Assembly: GCF_029945535.1 (NCBI RefSeq)
Contig: NZ_JAQSCU010000013.1
Coordinates: 1,522 to 65,521 of the forward strand
Reading direction: 5' to 3'
Source: Methylotenera sp.
Lineage (GTDB): Bacteria > Pseudomonadota > Gammaproteobacteria > Burkholderiales > Methylophilaceae
Length of the DNA: 64,000 nt
Shown piece by piece: positions 25,346 through 34,907 of this stretch. The stretch's first letter is position 1. Each line of letters opens with the position of its first letter. The notes under the pieces were generated by a model. The model was given only the letters and a program-made list of their open reading frames with translations, was not told the DNA's origin and made no database searches. The position numbers were made by a program, and so were the translations under genes.

Positions 25346-27316
25346 ATGGCTCAAGAAAAATCTAATGGCAAGCTGGCGAATCAATTTGCAGCATATACCG
25401 AATGGCGCAAAGCCTTGGTTGATACTATATCTGATTATAGGAGTTGGCTGAATGAGCAAGAACTCAATGACGGTCAAGTTGATCAACGTATACAGCATCT
25501 GTTAGATAGACTTCGTGAAGATAAATTAAACGTTGCATTTGTAGCGGAATTTTCTCGTGGTAAATCTGAGCTTATTAATGCAATCTTCTTTGCAGGTTAC
25601 GGTACAAGGTTATTGCCTTCAAGCGCAGGCCGCACAACCATGTGCCCGACAGAGTTGCTCTACGACAAAACTAAGCCAAGTTCAATTATGTTGTTGCCAA
25701 TTGAAACGCGCTTATCTGATGCCACCACCACAGAATATAAACGTTATCCAGAAGAGTGGAAAACAGTCACCTTTGACATTGAGTCTAACGAAAGCATGGT
25801 CAGCGCTTTTAAAGAGGTGAGTAATACTAAAGCTGTGTCAGTCTTAGAAGCTGAAAAATATGGCTTGTTTGATCCAAACAGTGCAGATGACGCGCTAAGC
25901 GTTAACAAGGACGGCACTATTGATGTGCCAAGTTGGCGCTATGCGATGATTAACTTCCCGCATCCGCTACTTGAGCAAGGCTTGGTTATTTTAGATACAC
26001 CAGGTTTGAATGCAATTGGTACCGAGCCTGAATTAACCTTGAATATGTTGCCAAATGCCCATGCTGTATTATTTATATTGGCTGCGGATACTGGTGTGAC
26101 TAAATCGGAAATTGATGTGTGGCGCCAATACATTAGCGGCACACGCTGGAAGCAAAAGGGTCGTTTAGCTGTACTTAATAAAATTGATGGCCTCTGGGAC
26201 GAGCTAAAAGACGAAGAAGAAATTCAAAAGGAACTGACTAAGCAAATCAAATCAAGTGCAGATTTATTGGGCTTAGAAACCAACCAAATATTCCCTATTT
26301 CTGCCCAAAAGGGTTTGTTAGCTAAGGTTAACAACGATCCAGAGTTACTCGAAAAGAGTCGTATTTTAGAGCTAGAGCGTGCTTTGTCTGACGAACTGAT
26401 TCCATCTAAAAAAGAAATCGTTCGTGATAATACGCAAAACGAAATCGAAGATTTAATCGCCAATTCTCACTTGATTTTAGATGCGCGTATTTCAGGCATC
26501 AATGATCAGCTGCTTGAGTTGCGTGGCTTGCGTGGTAAGAATGAAGACGTTGTTGAACACATGATGAATAAGGTCAAGGTTGATAAAGAGAACTTCGAGA
26601 AAGGTCTACAGCGCTTTCAAGCCTTGCGTAGTATTTTCTCTCAACATACCAATCGCTTGTTCACACTTTTAGGCATGGAAGCGCTTAAAACGCATGTGCA
26701 TTCGACACGTGAGACTATGCAGAGCGCAAGTTTCACTAAAACTATTCGTGATGCGATGGATAATTTTTTCAGTGAGTTGAAAACACGCTTGGTTTCATCT
26801 GATGCACAAATAGATGAAATTAAAAAAATGATGGATGTAATGTATGAGAAGTTCTCTAAAGAGCATGGTCTGCGCAAGTCCGATCCACCTGCTTTTTCAA
26901 CATTACGCTATCAAAAAGAACTGGCTAAATTAGAACGTGCATATAAAGAGCAATTTAATACTGCATTTAATATGATTGCCAATGAGAAAATGACGCTTAC
27001 CACTAAATTCTTTGAAACGCTGGCTAGTCGTGTGATTCATGTGTATGAAGTGGCAAATCGTGATATTGAAAATTGGCTAAAAGCAGTGATTTCGCCAATG
27101 GAGTCACAAGTGCGTGAGCATCAATTGCAATTGCGTCGTCGTTTAGAAAGTATTAAACGTATTTATAAAGCGACTGATACTTTGGAAGACCGTATTTTAG
27201 AGTTAGAAGCGATTGAGAAGAGTATACAAGCCCAGTTGGATGACCTGAAAGTATTGCGTATGCACATGAAAAATGCGCTAGCGTTTGAGCCAGTTGAAAT
27301 TGAAATGGCTGCGTAA
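25346..27316 (+). CDS. Bacterial dynamin-like GTPase
   Basis: A 656-residue large GTPase of the dynamin family. G1 is AEFSRGKSEL (about residues 67-76), where dynamins usually have G at the first position and ST after GK. G2 lies in AGRTTMCPTEL (94-104), G3 is DTPG (217-220) and G4 NKID (278-281). The C-terminal half is long helical, coiled-coil-rich and charged, as in stalk regions. No transmembrane segment is obvious. Bacterial dynamins bend or repair membranes; some work in pairs, but here a single gene stands alone, divergent from DUF971 and convergent with rpoH. The specific role is unknown. Confidence 0.88.
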   Translation: MAQEKSNGKLANQFAAYTEWRKALVDTISDYRSWLNEQELNDGQVDQRIQHLLDRLREDKLNVAFVAEFSRGKSELINAIFFAGYGTRLLPSSAGRTTMCPTELLYDKTKPSSIMLLPIETRLSDATTTEYKRYPEEWKTVTFDIESNESMVSAFKEVSNTKAVSVLEAEKYGLFDPNSADDALSVNKDGTIDVPSWRYAMINFPHPLLEQGLVILDTPGLNAIGTEPELTLNMLPNAHAVLFILAADTGVTKSEIDVWRQYISGTRWKQKGRLAVLNKIDGLWDELKDEEEIQKELTKQIKSSADLLGLETNQIFPISAQKGLLAKVNNDPELLEKSRILELERALSDELIPSKKEIVRDNTQNEIEDLIANSHLILDARISGINDQLLELRGLRGKNEDVVEHMMNKVKVDKENFEKGLQRFQALRSIFSQHTNRLFTLLGMEALKTHVHSTRETMQSASFTKTIRDAMDNFFSELKTRLVSSDAQIDEIKKMMDVMYEKFSKEHGLRKSDPPAFSTLRYQKELAKLERAYKEQFNTAFNMIANEKMTLTTKFFETLASRVIHVYEVANRDIENWLKAVISPMESQVREHQLQLRRRLESIKRIYKATDTLEDRILELEAIEKSIQAQLDDLKVLRMHMKNALAFEPVEIEMAA

Positions 27317-27342
27317 TTTAACAGTGTTCGTTAATAGAAAAT

Positions 27343-27369
27343 AAAAAAGGCTGCATTGCAGCCTTTTTT
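27343..27369. terminator. Bidirectional terminator between dynamin gene and rpoH
   Basis: AAAAAAGGCTGCA (27343-27355) and TGCAGCCTTTTTT (27357-27369) form a GC-rich hairpin flanked by A-run and T-run. It can end both the plus-strand dynamin transcript and the minus-strand rpoH transcript. Confidence 0.9.
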
Positions 27370-27395
27370 ATTTAACTCTTACTAAAACCTAAATA

Positions 27396-28253
27396 TTAAC
27401 GACTAGCTAACATCAAAGTCTTCATTTTTTGCATAGCTTTTTGCTCGATTTGGCGAATACGCTCAGCAGAAACGCCGAACTCATCAGCTAGTTCATGTAA
27501 AGTTTTGCCGCCTTGATCTTGCAACCAGCGCGCTTCAACAACACGACGGCTTCTGTCATCTAAGTTCTGAAGCGCATTAGCTAAACCTGTGGTTTCAGCC
27601 ATTTCAGTTTGCTTAGACTGCAAAGCTTCTAGTGGCTCTAAACCTTCGTCAGGTAAGTAAGCTATTGGGCTGTACTGCTCATCGCTATCATCGTCAATAT
27701 TTGCTTCAAGCGAAATCTCATGTCCATTTAAGCGCGCTTCCATTTCCAGCACTTCTTCAGGCTTAACATTCAACTCTCTAGCAATATGCGCTACTTCAGC
27801 TGGTTGCAAACTATTTAAACCAGTTTTCATACTACGTAAATTAAAGAATAGTTTACGTTGTGCTTTGGTTGTCGCAATTTTTACCATACGCCAATTGCGC
27901 ACAATATACTCGTGCATTTCAGCTTTAATCCAATGCATCGCAAAAGACACTAAGCGCACACCACGCTCTGGGTCAAAGCGTTTTACTGCCTTCATCAGAC
28001 CGATATTACCTTCTTGAATTAAGTCTGATTGAGGCAGGCCGTAACCGTTGTAGCCACGCGCGATACTGGCGACTAAGCGCAGATGCGAGACAATTAACTG
28101 GCGCGCAGCTTCTAAATCATTGTCAGCTCTAAACTTCACGGCAAGTGAATACTCCTCTTCTGCGGACAGAACTGGATATGCCTTAATCACCCTAGAGTAA
28201 TGCTCTAGGCTGTCAGATGCGGTTAATACTGGTAATGTTAATGCGTTACTCAT
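27396..28253 (-). CDS. rpoH: RNA polymerase heat-shock sigma factor RpoH
   Basis: A 285-residue sigma-32. Region 2 contains LVASIARGYNGYGLPQSDLIQEG and RLVSFAMHWIKAEMHEYIVRNWR. The RpoH box motif QRKLFFNLR is present around residues 132-140. Region 4 ends with LHELADEFGVSAERIRQIEQ. The ATG at 28253 has a GGAGG upstream; the frame extends six codons to a TTG. A CIRCE operator lies 30 bp upstream, indicating HrcA repression of rpoH. It follows ftsY-ftsE-ftsX on the same strand. Confidence 0.97.
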   Translation of the reverse strand: MSNALTLPVLTASDSLEHYSRVIKAYPVLSAEEEYSLAVKFRADNDLEAARQLIVSHLRLVASIARGYNGYGLPQSDLIQEGNIGLMKAVKRFDPERGVRLVSFAMHWIKAEMHEYIVRNWRMVKIATTKAQRKLFFNLRSMKTGLNSLQPAEVAHIARELNVKPEEVLEMEARLNGHEISLEANIDDDSDEQYSPIAYLPDEGLEPLEALQSKQTEMAETTGLANALQNLDDRSRRVVEARWLQDQGGKTLHELADEFGVSAERIRQIEQKAMQKMKTLMLASR

Positions 28254-28282
28254 TGAACTTATTTCCTCCAATAGCTAATATA

Positions 28283-28309
28283 TTAGCACTCTTGCTATTA
28301 GAGTGCTAG
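28283..28309. promoter_or_regulatory. CIRCE operator (HrcA site) before rpoH
   Basis: TTAGCACTC (28283-28291), nine bases, then GAGTGCTAG (28301-28309). The CIRCE consensus is TTAGCACTC-N9-GAGTGCTAA, so 17 of 18 arm bases match and the spacer is exact. It lies between ftsX and rpoH, 30 bp upstream of the rpoH start codon on the minus strand, within reach of a promoter or leader. hrcA itself is not in the window. Confidence 0.93.
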
Positions 28310-28343
28310 TGGCTAAATGGTTCAAATAATAGGTAAAAATAGC

Positions 28344-29264
28344 TTAATTAATTTTAATTGAGGCTATAGAGCGAGAAACCGCGAGATATGATCCCAGCCA
28401 GCCAATGAAAATGGCGAAGCCGATGATGCCGACAAAAAGCTGACCGTTGAATAAAGGCAAGCTGAAGTCGCTGCTGTACAAGCTGGATAGTTGTTGCACC
28501 GATAGATTGAACACCTTAACCGCCAACACCAGCATGATGATTGCAAGCAGCCCGCCAAATAAGCCGTACAGAATGCCAGCATACAAAAATGGAATTCGAA
28601 TAAAGCTATTAGTGGCTCCTATTAACTTACTCACAATGACTTCATCTTTTTGCGTGAGTATTTGCATGCGTATGGTGTTGCCTATAATAACTAGCAAAGC
28701 GACAGCAAGTAGGGCGGTTACAAATAATATGATTTTTTTGCCTAGTGCTAATAGCGCAGATAGGCGCTTTGCCCAGTCGGTATTCAACAGTACATGTTCA
28801 ACACCAGGAATGCTTTGAAGCTCTTTTTTTAGTGCCTCTAGCGTCTCTGGCTCAGTAGATTTAGCTTGAATAAAGAATGCATCTGGTAGCGGGTTTTTTT
28901 CTAAATCGGCAATTTTACTGTCTGTTTCATTGTCAGCTTCGGCTTTACTCTTAAGTGCCTGCCATGCATTTTCTTTGGTGACTAAATGAAAGTTTTTAAT
29001 AGAATCGTTTTTTGCTAAAACCTCGCCGATTTCAGTCACGGCATCTTTATCTGCATCAAGCTTTAGAAAAAGACTAATCTCTGTTTCATCTTGCATGTGA
29101 TTGGTAAATTTTGATAAATGATCTACACCTAAATAAAACAGCCCAGGCACACACAGTGCAACGGCAATCACTAGACTGATCATAAATGTAGATAATGCAT
29201 TATTTTGCATACGACCAAGCACCAGTTTAATGGTTTGTATGTGCTGGTTGAGCCAGTTATTCAT
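28344..29264 (-). CDS. ftsX: Cell division protein FtsX
   Basis: A 306-residue membrane protein with four transmembrane segments (TFMISLVIAVALCVPGLFYL, IILFVTALLAVALLVIIG, ILYGLFGGLLAIIMLVL, VGIIGFAIFIGWLGSYL) and a periplasmic domain between the first and second. With FtsE it forms an ABC-like complex that controls peptidoglycan hydrolases at the septum. The ATG at 29264 has GGAG six bases upstream and overlaps the ftsE end by 8 bp; the frame opens five codons earlier. Confidence 0.96.
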   Translation of the reverse strand: MNNWLNQHIQTIKLVLGRMQNNALSTFMISLVIAVALCVPGLFYLGVDHLSKFTNHMQDETEISLFLKLDADKDAVTEIGEVLAKNDSIKNFHLVTKENAWQALKSKAEADNETDSKIADLEKNPLPDAFFIQAKSTEPETLEALKKELQSIPGVEHVLLNTDWAKRLSALLALGKKIILFVTALLAVALLVIIGNTIRMQILTQKDEVIVSKLIGATNSFIRIPFLYAGILYGLFGGLLAIIMLVLAVKVFNLSVQQLSSLYSSDFSLPLFNGQLFVGIIGFAIFIGWLGSYLAVSRSIASIKIN

Positions 29265-29943
29265 GATGAACTCCATCAAGCCCAGATTGAGTATGCGTCA
29301 GTTGACCTTGATTAAGATGTAGCACACGGTTTTGAACAGCACTCATACCGAGTGCATCGTGCGTGGCTACGATTACCGTTACGCCAACTTGGTGGAATGC
29401 ATGAAAAATTGCCATAATATCTGCCGCGTAACTGGCATCTAAATTGCCCGTTGGTTCATCTGCAATCAATATAGAAGGGCGACTTACCACTGCACGTGCA
29501 ATGGCTAAACGCTGTTGTTCGCCACCGGATAGTGTTATCGGCATGGCTTTTTCTTTTTGCAGTAAACCAACTTTATCTAAAGCTGCGCGCACACGTTTTG
29601 CAGCTTCATTGCCAGTGATGCCGTTGATGTGCAACGGTAGAATCACATTTTCGAAGCAGTTGCGGTCATACAGCAACTTATGGTCTTGAAAAATCAAACC
29701 AAATTTGCGACGCATAAATGGGATGGCGGAAGGTTTAAGTTTGCTAATATTTTGGTTAGCAATCAGTACCGTGCCACTAGTCGGTTTTTCAGTCGCCGCA
29801 ATCAGCTTGAGTAACGTGCTTTTACCTGCACCAGAATGTCCTGTCACAAATACCAGCTCACCAGCTTCAATGGTAAAGCTGGCGTTTTTTAAGGCTTCGT
29901 TGCTACTGGGGTAGCGCTTGGTGACTTGGTCAAATTTAATCAT
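29257..29943 (-). CDS. ftsE: Cell division ATP-binding protein FtsE
   Basis: A 228-residue ABC ATPase. Walker A is GHSGAGKST, the signature [19 protein letters not shown], Walker [13 protein letters not shown] and the H-loop [22 protein letters not shown] at the start is typical of FtsE. It works with FtsX at the divisome and is translated with it by overlap. ftsY lies 36 bp upstream on the same strand. Confidence 0.97.
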   Translation of the reverse strand: MIKFDQVTKRYPSSNEALKNASFTIEAGELVFVTGHSGAGKSTLLKLIAATEKPTSGTVLIANQNISKLKPSAIPFMRRKFGLIFQDHKLLYDRNCFENVILPLHINGITGNEAAKRVRAALDKVGLLQKEKAMPITLSGGEQQRLAIARAVVSRPSILIADEPTGNLDASYAADIMAIFHAFHQVGVTVIVATHDALGMSAVQNRVLHLNQGQLTHTQSGLDGVHHE

Positions 29944-29979
29944 TGGACAGATTATATCGTTAAATGGTGAATGAAATTA

Positions 29980-30981
29980 TTAATCAATCATTGCATCAAT
30001 AAAATCAGCAGCAATAAACGGTCGTAAGTCATCTATGCTTTCGCCGATACCAATATAGCGGATTGGGATCGGGCGTGCTTCAGCAATCGCCGCAATGACG
30101 CCGCCTTTAGCGGTACCATCTAGCTTACTAAGAACCAAGCCTGTAACACCTAGTGCGTCGTCGAAGGTTTTTACTTGCGTCACGGCATTTTGGCCAGTGT
30201 TAGCGTCTAGCACTAACAACACTTCATGTGGCGCACCAGGCAATGCTTTATCCATTACGCGCTTCACTTTAGCAATTTCGTCCATTAGATGCATTTGTGT
30301 GGGCAAGCGACCTGCAGTGTCTGCCAGTACGATGTCGATATTTTTAGCTTTTGCAGAGTTAATGGCATCAAACATCACGGCAGCAGCATCACCACTGGTT
30401 TGCGAAACCACATGTACACCATTGCGCTCCCCCCAAATTTGCAATTGCTCGCGTGCTGCAGCTCTAAATGTATCACCTGCGGCAATAAGTACAGATTTGC
30501 CTTCTGCTTGAAATGCATGAGCAAGTTTGCCAATTGAGGTTGTTTTACCTGCGCCATTCACACCCGCTAGCATAATCACAAATGGCTTGTGACCGCTGGT
30601 ATCGAGCGGCTTTTGTAGTGGTGTGAGTAAATCAGACATCGCTTCTTTTAGCGCAGCTTTGAGCTGAACTGTATCATCTAGACTTTGCACTTTTACGCGG
30701 TTTTTGATGTCGGCAAGCAGGTTTTTAGTAGCATTCACGCCTACATCTGAAGTAATTAAAATGGTTTCTAGTTCTTCATAAACTTCTGCGTCGATTTTTC
30801 CGCCACCAAACAAGCTAGCGAGTTGGTTACCAAGCTGTTTACGTGTTTTGCTGAGGCTTTGTTTTAGACGCTCACTCCAACTTTGTGTGGCTACTGGCGC
30901 CTCGGTGATTGCTGTATCTACTTGCTCAGTAGTGTCTTCGTGTTCAGGTTGGGCTGGTTTTTTTTTGAAAAAATCGAACAT
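29980..30981 (-). CDS. ftsY: Signal recognition particle receptor FtsY
   Basis: A 333-residue SRP GTPase. A short acidic A-domain (about residues 10-35, rich in E and T) is followed by the N domain and the G domain with GVNGAGKTTSIGKLA (G1), DTFRAAAREQL (G2), DTAGR (G3) and TKLD-like SKLDGTAKGG (G4). It guides ribosomes making membrane proteins to the translocon. The acidic domain is much shorter than in E. coli, usual for betaproteobacteria. It leads the ftsY-ftsE-ftsX cluster. Confidence 0.97.
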   Translation of the reverse strand: MFDFFKKKPAQPEHEDTTEQVDTAITEAPVATQSWSERLKQSLSKTRKQLGNQLASLFGGGKIDAEVYEELETILITSDVGVNATKNLLADIKNRVKVQSLDDTVQLKAALKEAMSDLLTPLQKPLDTSGHKPFVIMLAGVNGAGKTTSIGKLAHAFQAEGKSVLIAAGDTFRAAAREQLQIWGERNGVHVVSQTSGDAAAVMFDAINSAKAKNIDIVLADTAGRLPTQMHLMDEIAKVKRVMDKALPGAPHEVLLVLDANTGQNAVTQVKTFDDALGVTGLVLSKLDGTAKGGVIAAIAEARPIPIRYIGIGESIDDLRPFIAADFIDAMID

Positions 30982-31076
30982 AGCTACTCAATAATTTGGC
31001 TGATTTGATAAGCGCTATTTTATCTTAATTTTCAGGTCATGCCGTGAAGTTACTTTTAATCCTTAGTTGAGAAGTG

Positions 31077-31505
31077 TTACTTATGGCGACTTTCAATCAG
31101 TTCGAAGACGCCCATGCCAACTAACATAGAAATTAGAAATACAATGCCTTTGATGCTACCCGTGCCGAATAACACAAATGCAGGTGCAGGGCAGATGCCA
31201 GCTAAACCCCAGCCAATGCCGAATATTAGCGCACCAAGCACTAAATTCTTATCAATTGCGCGCAAAGTAGGAATGTTCATAGGTAAGCCTAAAACGCTGC
31301 TTGTACGTTTACCTGCAATTTTAAACGCCATAAAGCCAACGGCTATTGCACCGCCCATCACGAGCGCTAAAGAAGGATCCCATAGTGCAGTAATATCTAA
31401 AAAGGCTAATACTTTGGCGGGGTTCGCCATACCCGCTAGCATAAGTCCAAAGCCAAATATAAGACCAGAAAGCAATGCGGTAATAACACTTAAACGACTT
31501 TTCAT
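31077..31505 (-). CDS. YeeE/YedE half-transporter, second unit (DUF6691-like)
   Basis: A 142-residue membrane protein with about four helices. It shows GLIFGFGLMLAGMANPAKVLAFLD and FGIGWGLAGICPAPAF, with the conserved cysteine of the YeeE/YedE sulfur-transport family. It starts 8 bp after its partner ends, and the two together equal one full-length YeeE. Relatives import thiosulfate or other sulfur compounds. The open frame extends 37 codons into the partner gene, but the ATG at 31505 fits the family start. Confidence 0.88.
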   Translation of the reverse strand: MKSRLSVITALLSGLIFGFGLMLAGMANPAKVLAFLDITALWDPSLALVMGGAIAVGFMAFKIAGKRTSSVLGLPMNIPTLRAIDKNLVLGALIFGIGWGLAGICPAPAFVLFGTGSIKGIVFLISMLVGMGVFELIESRHK

Positions 31506-31513
31506 TTTTACAA

Positions 31514-31945
31514 TCAACCCAGTAAGTGACGCGCAATAAATACAGTTAAGAAGCCTGTGCCCATAAAGGCGAGCGTGGCGATGATGGAGCGTGGCGATAA
31601 GCGAGAAATTCCACATACGCCATGGCCGCTGGTGCAGCCTGAGCCTAGACGTGCGCCAAAGCCAACAATTAACCCAGCAACGACAAGTAAGCCGTAATTT
31701 GCATCAATGGTGATTTCAGGTAATTTTCCGAATAGAAGCCAAATAATAGGCGCGATAATTAACCCAAAAGTAAAAGCAATGCGCCAAGCTACGTCACCTT
31801 TAGCAGGTTTAAATAGTCCGCCGATAATGCCAGTGATGCCAGCAATGCGGCCGTTTAATAATATTAAAAGTGCTACGGAAATGCCGATTAGCCCACCACC
31901 AGCTAGTGCAGACCAAGGCGTGAAGTGATTCCAGTAGATTGTCAT
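31514..31945 (-). CDS. YeeE/YedE half-transporter, first unit
   Basis: A 143-residue membrane protein with four hydrophobic segments. The motif [25 protein letters not shown], read across residues 94-118, is the hallmark of YeeE/YedE sulfur transporters, whose cysteines relay thiosulfate. It forms an operon with the second half downstream. A FadL-type porin gene lies upstream on the same strand beyond a terminator. Split two-gene versions are common in proteobacteria. Confidence 0.9.
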   Translation of the reverse strand: MTIYWNHFTPWSALAGGGLIGISVALLILLNGRIAGITGIIGGLFKPAKGDVAWRIAFTFGLIIAPIIWLLFGKLPEITIDANYGLLVVAGLIVGFGARLGSGCTSGHGVCGISRLSPRSIIATLAFMGTGFLTVFIARHLLG

Positions 31946-31973
31946 AAGTGTTTATTAGCGTTAAATAATAAAG

Positions 31974-32000
31974 AAGCCGCACATATTATATGCGCGGCTT
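31974..32000 (-). terminator. Terminator after FadL-type gene
   Basis: AAGCCGC (31974-31980) and GCGGCTT (31994-32000) pair, with a second A+T-rich pairing inside the loop. On the minus strand a T-rich stretch follows. It lies 24 bp past the porin stop codon and 29 bp before the YeeE start. Confidence 0.7.
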
Positions 32001-32023
32001 TGTTACTTGGGTTATTAGTTAAA

Positions 32024-33271
32024 CTAAAGCTGCCAGCCGTAAGCAATGCCCAGTGAGTCTTGATACATTTTTAAGTTGGCTTCACCGCCGCCAAAGCCTT
32101 GGAGCGAGCCATTTCCATTGACCTTTTCTTCAAATGCGTGAATATATGAGAGTGAAACTTCAGATTTATTGGCAAGTACCCAAGTTGCACCTAGTGTTGC
32201 ATGATCTTGAACCACTCCAGGAGCGAGTATTTTGAACAAAGTATCCGTTTGACGAATCGGTTGTGTTGAGTGATTGTAGCCTGCTCTAAGTGTGAGTGCA
32301 TCGCTATAGGCATAGCTGGCGCCTAACTTTGTCGCTGTCACGTCACGCCATCCAAACCCCGCTCCATTATCAGAACCTAGGCCATTTCCGAGATTTGATA
32401 AAGAAGCATTAGCAATAGAATTAACATCACTGTAATTTATACGCTCTACATCCGCTGCTAGTGTGAGTTGTGGTGTCGCTTTGACTGCAATACCAATGCC
32501 ATACGTCGAAGGGATGTCAAAATCACCTTGCTCGGCAAACAGGCCTTTGTATTTGTCAAACTTGCTCATGTAGGTACGGCTTTGGTAGCTTGCACCCAAG
32601 CTCACTACGTCATTGATTTGTCCAATCCAGCCTAAATGCAGACCTGCGCCGTAAGAGTTGTCGTGACCATTGTTAGTCAGATCACTGGGGGATGAGCTTG
32701 CTGGGGCAAAACCTTGCAGCCCCTTCGCTTCAAACCGTTGATAAGCTAAGTTTAGAGAGGCGCCTATGGTTTGAGTTGGGGTAAGTTTCCAAGTGACGGT
32801 AGGCGCAACGAATACCTGTATCAAATCAACACCTGCACTCCCTGTACTGCCGAATAAAGGAATGCCATTTTTATAATCGGTATTCATCCCACCGTTACCA
32901 TAAACACTCACGCCTAACGTTAAGTTGGGGTTAATTTGACGATTGTAACCAAACTCTGGAATGATAAAGTTTTCAGTATCGTTAGCGTCATAGGTGTTAT
33001 TGATATTTGGTATAGGCGCGCCGTTACCAGTGATCTGACTTTCACGTTGCGGCCTGAACCAAGTCACACCGAAATCAACACGGTCACCAATTAAACCCAT
33101 ACCGGCTGGGTTTGCTGCTGCAGCAAGTGCATCTTGTGGTAATGCAATGCCCACGCCACCCATCCCTTGAGATTTAACGCCATAACCATGTGCAAAGTAG
33201 CCATCGGTGGCTTTGGCCTCGGCAGATGCTGCAATAATAATGAGAGGTAGGAGTTTTAGTGTAAGTTTCAT
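32024..33271 (-). CDS. FadL/TodX-family outer-membrane transporter
   Basis: A 415-residue outer-membrane beta-barrel protein. A signal peptide (LKLLPLIIIAASAEAKA) is followed by the family N-terminus TDGYFAHGYGVKSQGMGGVG and ALPQDALAAAANPAGMG, corresponding to the hatch NPA motif. The rest alternates hydrophobic and polar residues as in a 14-strand barrel and ends in an aromatic-rich C-terminus (YGWQL). FadL relatives take up long-chain fatty acids or aromatic hydrocarbons; the substrate here is unknown. Confidence 0.92.
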   Translation of the reverse strand: MKLTLKLLPLIIIAASAEAKATDGYFAHGYGVKSQGMGGVGIALPQDALAAAANPAGMGLIGDRVDFGVTWFRPQRESQITGNGAPIPNINNTYDANDTENFIIPEFGYNRQINPNLTLGVSVYGNGGMNTDYKNGIPLFGSTGSAGVDLIQVFVAPTVTWKLTPTQTIGASLNLAYQRFEAKGLQGFAPASSSPSDLTNNGHDNSYGAGLHLGWIGQINDVVSLGASYQSRTYMSKFDKYKGLFAEQGDFDIPSTYGIGIAVKATPQLTLAADVERINYSDVNSIANASLSNLGNGLGSDNGAGFGWRDVTATKLGASYAYSDALTLRAGYNHSTQPIRQTDTLFKILAPGVVQDHATLGATWVLANKSEVSLSYIHAFEEKVNGNGSLQGFGGGEANLKMYQDSLGIAYGWQL

Positions 33272-33543
33272 TGCTTGCCTTTGTTGCGGTGATTAATTGT
33301 ATGTCGCTAACTTTAGTCACTAATTTAAATAAGATAAAATACTTTATTAGGATATGCATATAATTATTTAGAATAATATAAATTGCGTTTTAGCTTGGTA
33401 TTTTTCTGTGATGAACTAACGCGTAACTATTCATGTCACACAGCTGGTTTAGAATGATGGAGACTTTAAAACCTTAGCCAAGCTATAATCAGACAAGATT
33501 TATTTAGAAGATAGTCATTAACAAGAATTTGGAGAAGTACAAG

Positions 33544-34905
33544 GTGCGTATCAAAAGCTTATTGATTTTAATATTAGCAATGCCAATTACCGTTTTTGCA
33601 GAAAGTTCAATACAGGAGTTCAAACTTGATAATGGTTTAAAACTTGTGGTGCAAGAAGATCATCGTTCGCCGGTAGTGGTTTCGCAGGTATGGTATCGCG
33701 CCGGTAGCATGGATGAAGTGAATGGTAAAACTGGCGTAGCGCACGTGCTAGAACATATGATGTTTAAAGGCACTAAAAAAGTGAAAGCAGGTCAGTTCTC
33801 ACGCTTAATCGCAGCAGCAGGCGGTAAGGAGAATGCCTTTACTGGTGCTGATTACACTTGTTACTTTCAGCAACTTGAAAAGTCACAATTACCACTATCT
33901 TTTGAGTTAGAAGCTGACCGCATGGCGAATCTACAACTGACTAAAGAAGAGTTTGATAAAGAAATTAAAGTGGTGATGGAAGAGCGTCGTTGGCGCACCG
34001 ATGATAAGCCGCAAGCCATGGTGAATGAGGCTTTTCAAGGTACGGTTTATCGCGCCCACCCATACGCACGACCTGTTGTAGGTTTTATGAACGATCTGGA
34101 AAATATGACTTATGAAGACGCGCGTGAGTGGTATCACAACTGGTATGCGCCTAATAATGCCACGCTAGTCGTTGTGGGGGATGTAAAAGCAGGTGATGTT
34201 TACAAGCTTGCCCAACAATATTTTGGCAAACTAACGCCAAAAGTATTGCCTGCTCGCAAGCCACAAGTAGAGCCGCCACAAATTGGCGAGCGCCGCATTA
34301 TAGTTAAAGCACCCGCTAAACAGCCTTATATTCTCATGGGTTACCATGTACCTGCATTGAATAACCCAGAGTCAGACTGGGAGCCGTATGCACTAGAGGT
34401 GTTAGCAGGCGTGTTAAGTGGAAATCCCGCTGCGCGACTTAATCAAAGCTTGGTGCGAGATACGCAGTTGGCTGTTGATGTGAGTGCAGGTTATGACCTT
34501 TTGGAACGCGGACGTTTGAGCTTGTTTGAGTTAGACGGCACGCCAAGCGAAGGCAAAACCGTGAATGAAGTAGAAGCGGCTTTGTTGCAACAAATAGAAA
34601 AAATCAAAACATCTGGTGTGACCACTGAAGAGCTTGATCGCGTTAAAGCGGGCGTAATTGCCTCAGACGTTTATCAGCGCGACTCTATGTTTTACCAAGC
34701 CATGCAGATAGGTACGGTGGAAACGATAGGGTTCTCTTGGAGAATTTTAGATGGTTACCAAGCAAAATTGCGCGCGGTGACGTCAGAACAAGTGCAAGCA
34801 GTCGCTAAGAAATATCTAGTTAAAGATAATTTAACCATTGCGACTTTAGATCCGCAGCCGATAGATCCGAATGCGAAGCCGCAAGGCAAGCCCCATGTAC
34901 ATTGA
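33544..34905 (+). CDS. M16 zinc peptidase, active subunit
   Basis: A protein of about 453 residues with signal peptide (IKSLLILILAMPITVFA) and an M16 peptidase fold. The inverted zinc motif HxxEH is intact (AHVLEHMMFKG, near residues 66-76) and the downstream glutamate lies in VMEERRWRTDD. A GTG start at 33544 with GGAG nine bases upstream is preferred over a TTG five codons earlier. It is periplasmic. The next gene encodes a matching subunit without zinc ligands, so the two probably form a heterodimer. Confidence 0.92.
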   Translation: MRIKSLLILILAMPITVFAESSIQEFKLDNGLKLVVQEDHRSPVVVSQVWYRAGSMDEVNGKTGVAHVLEHMMFKGTKKVKAGQFSRLIAAAGGKENAFTGADYTCYFQQLEKSQLPLSFELEADRMANLQLTKEEFDKEIKVVMEERRWRTDDKPQAMVNEAFQGTVYRAHPYARPVVGFMNDLENMTYEDAREWYHNWYAPNNATLVVVGDVKAGDVYKLAQQYFGKLTPKVLPARKPQVEPPQIGERRIIVKAPAKQPYILMGYHVPALNNPESDWEPYALEVLAGVLSGNPAARLNQSLVRDTQLAVDVSAGYDLLERGRLSLFELDGTPSEGKTVNEVEAALLQQIEKIKTSGVTTEELDRVKAGVIASDVYQRDSMFYQAMQIGTVETIGFSWRILDGYQAKLRAVTSEQVQAVAKKYLVKDNLTIATLDPQPIDPNAKPQGKPHVH

Positions 34906-34907
34906 GC

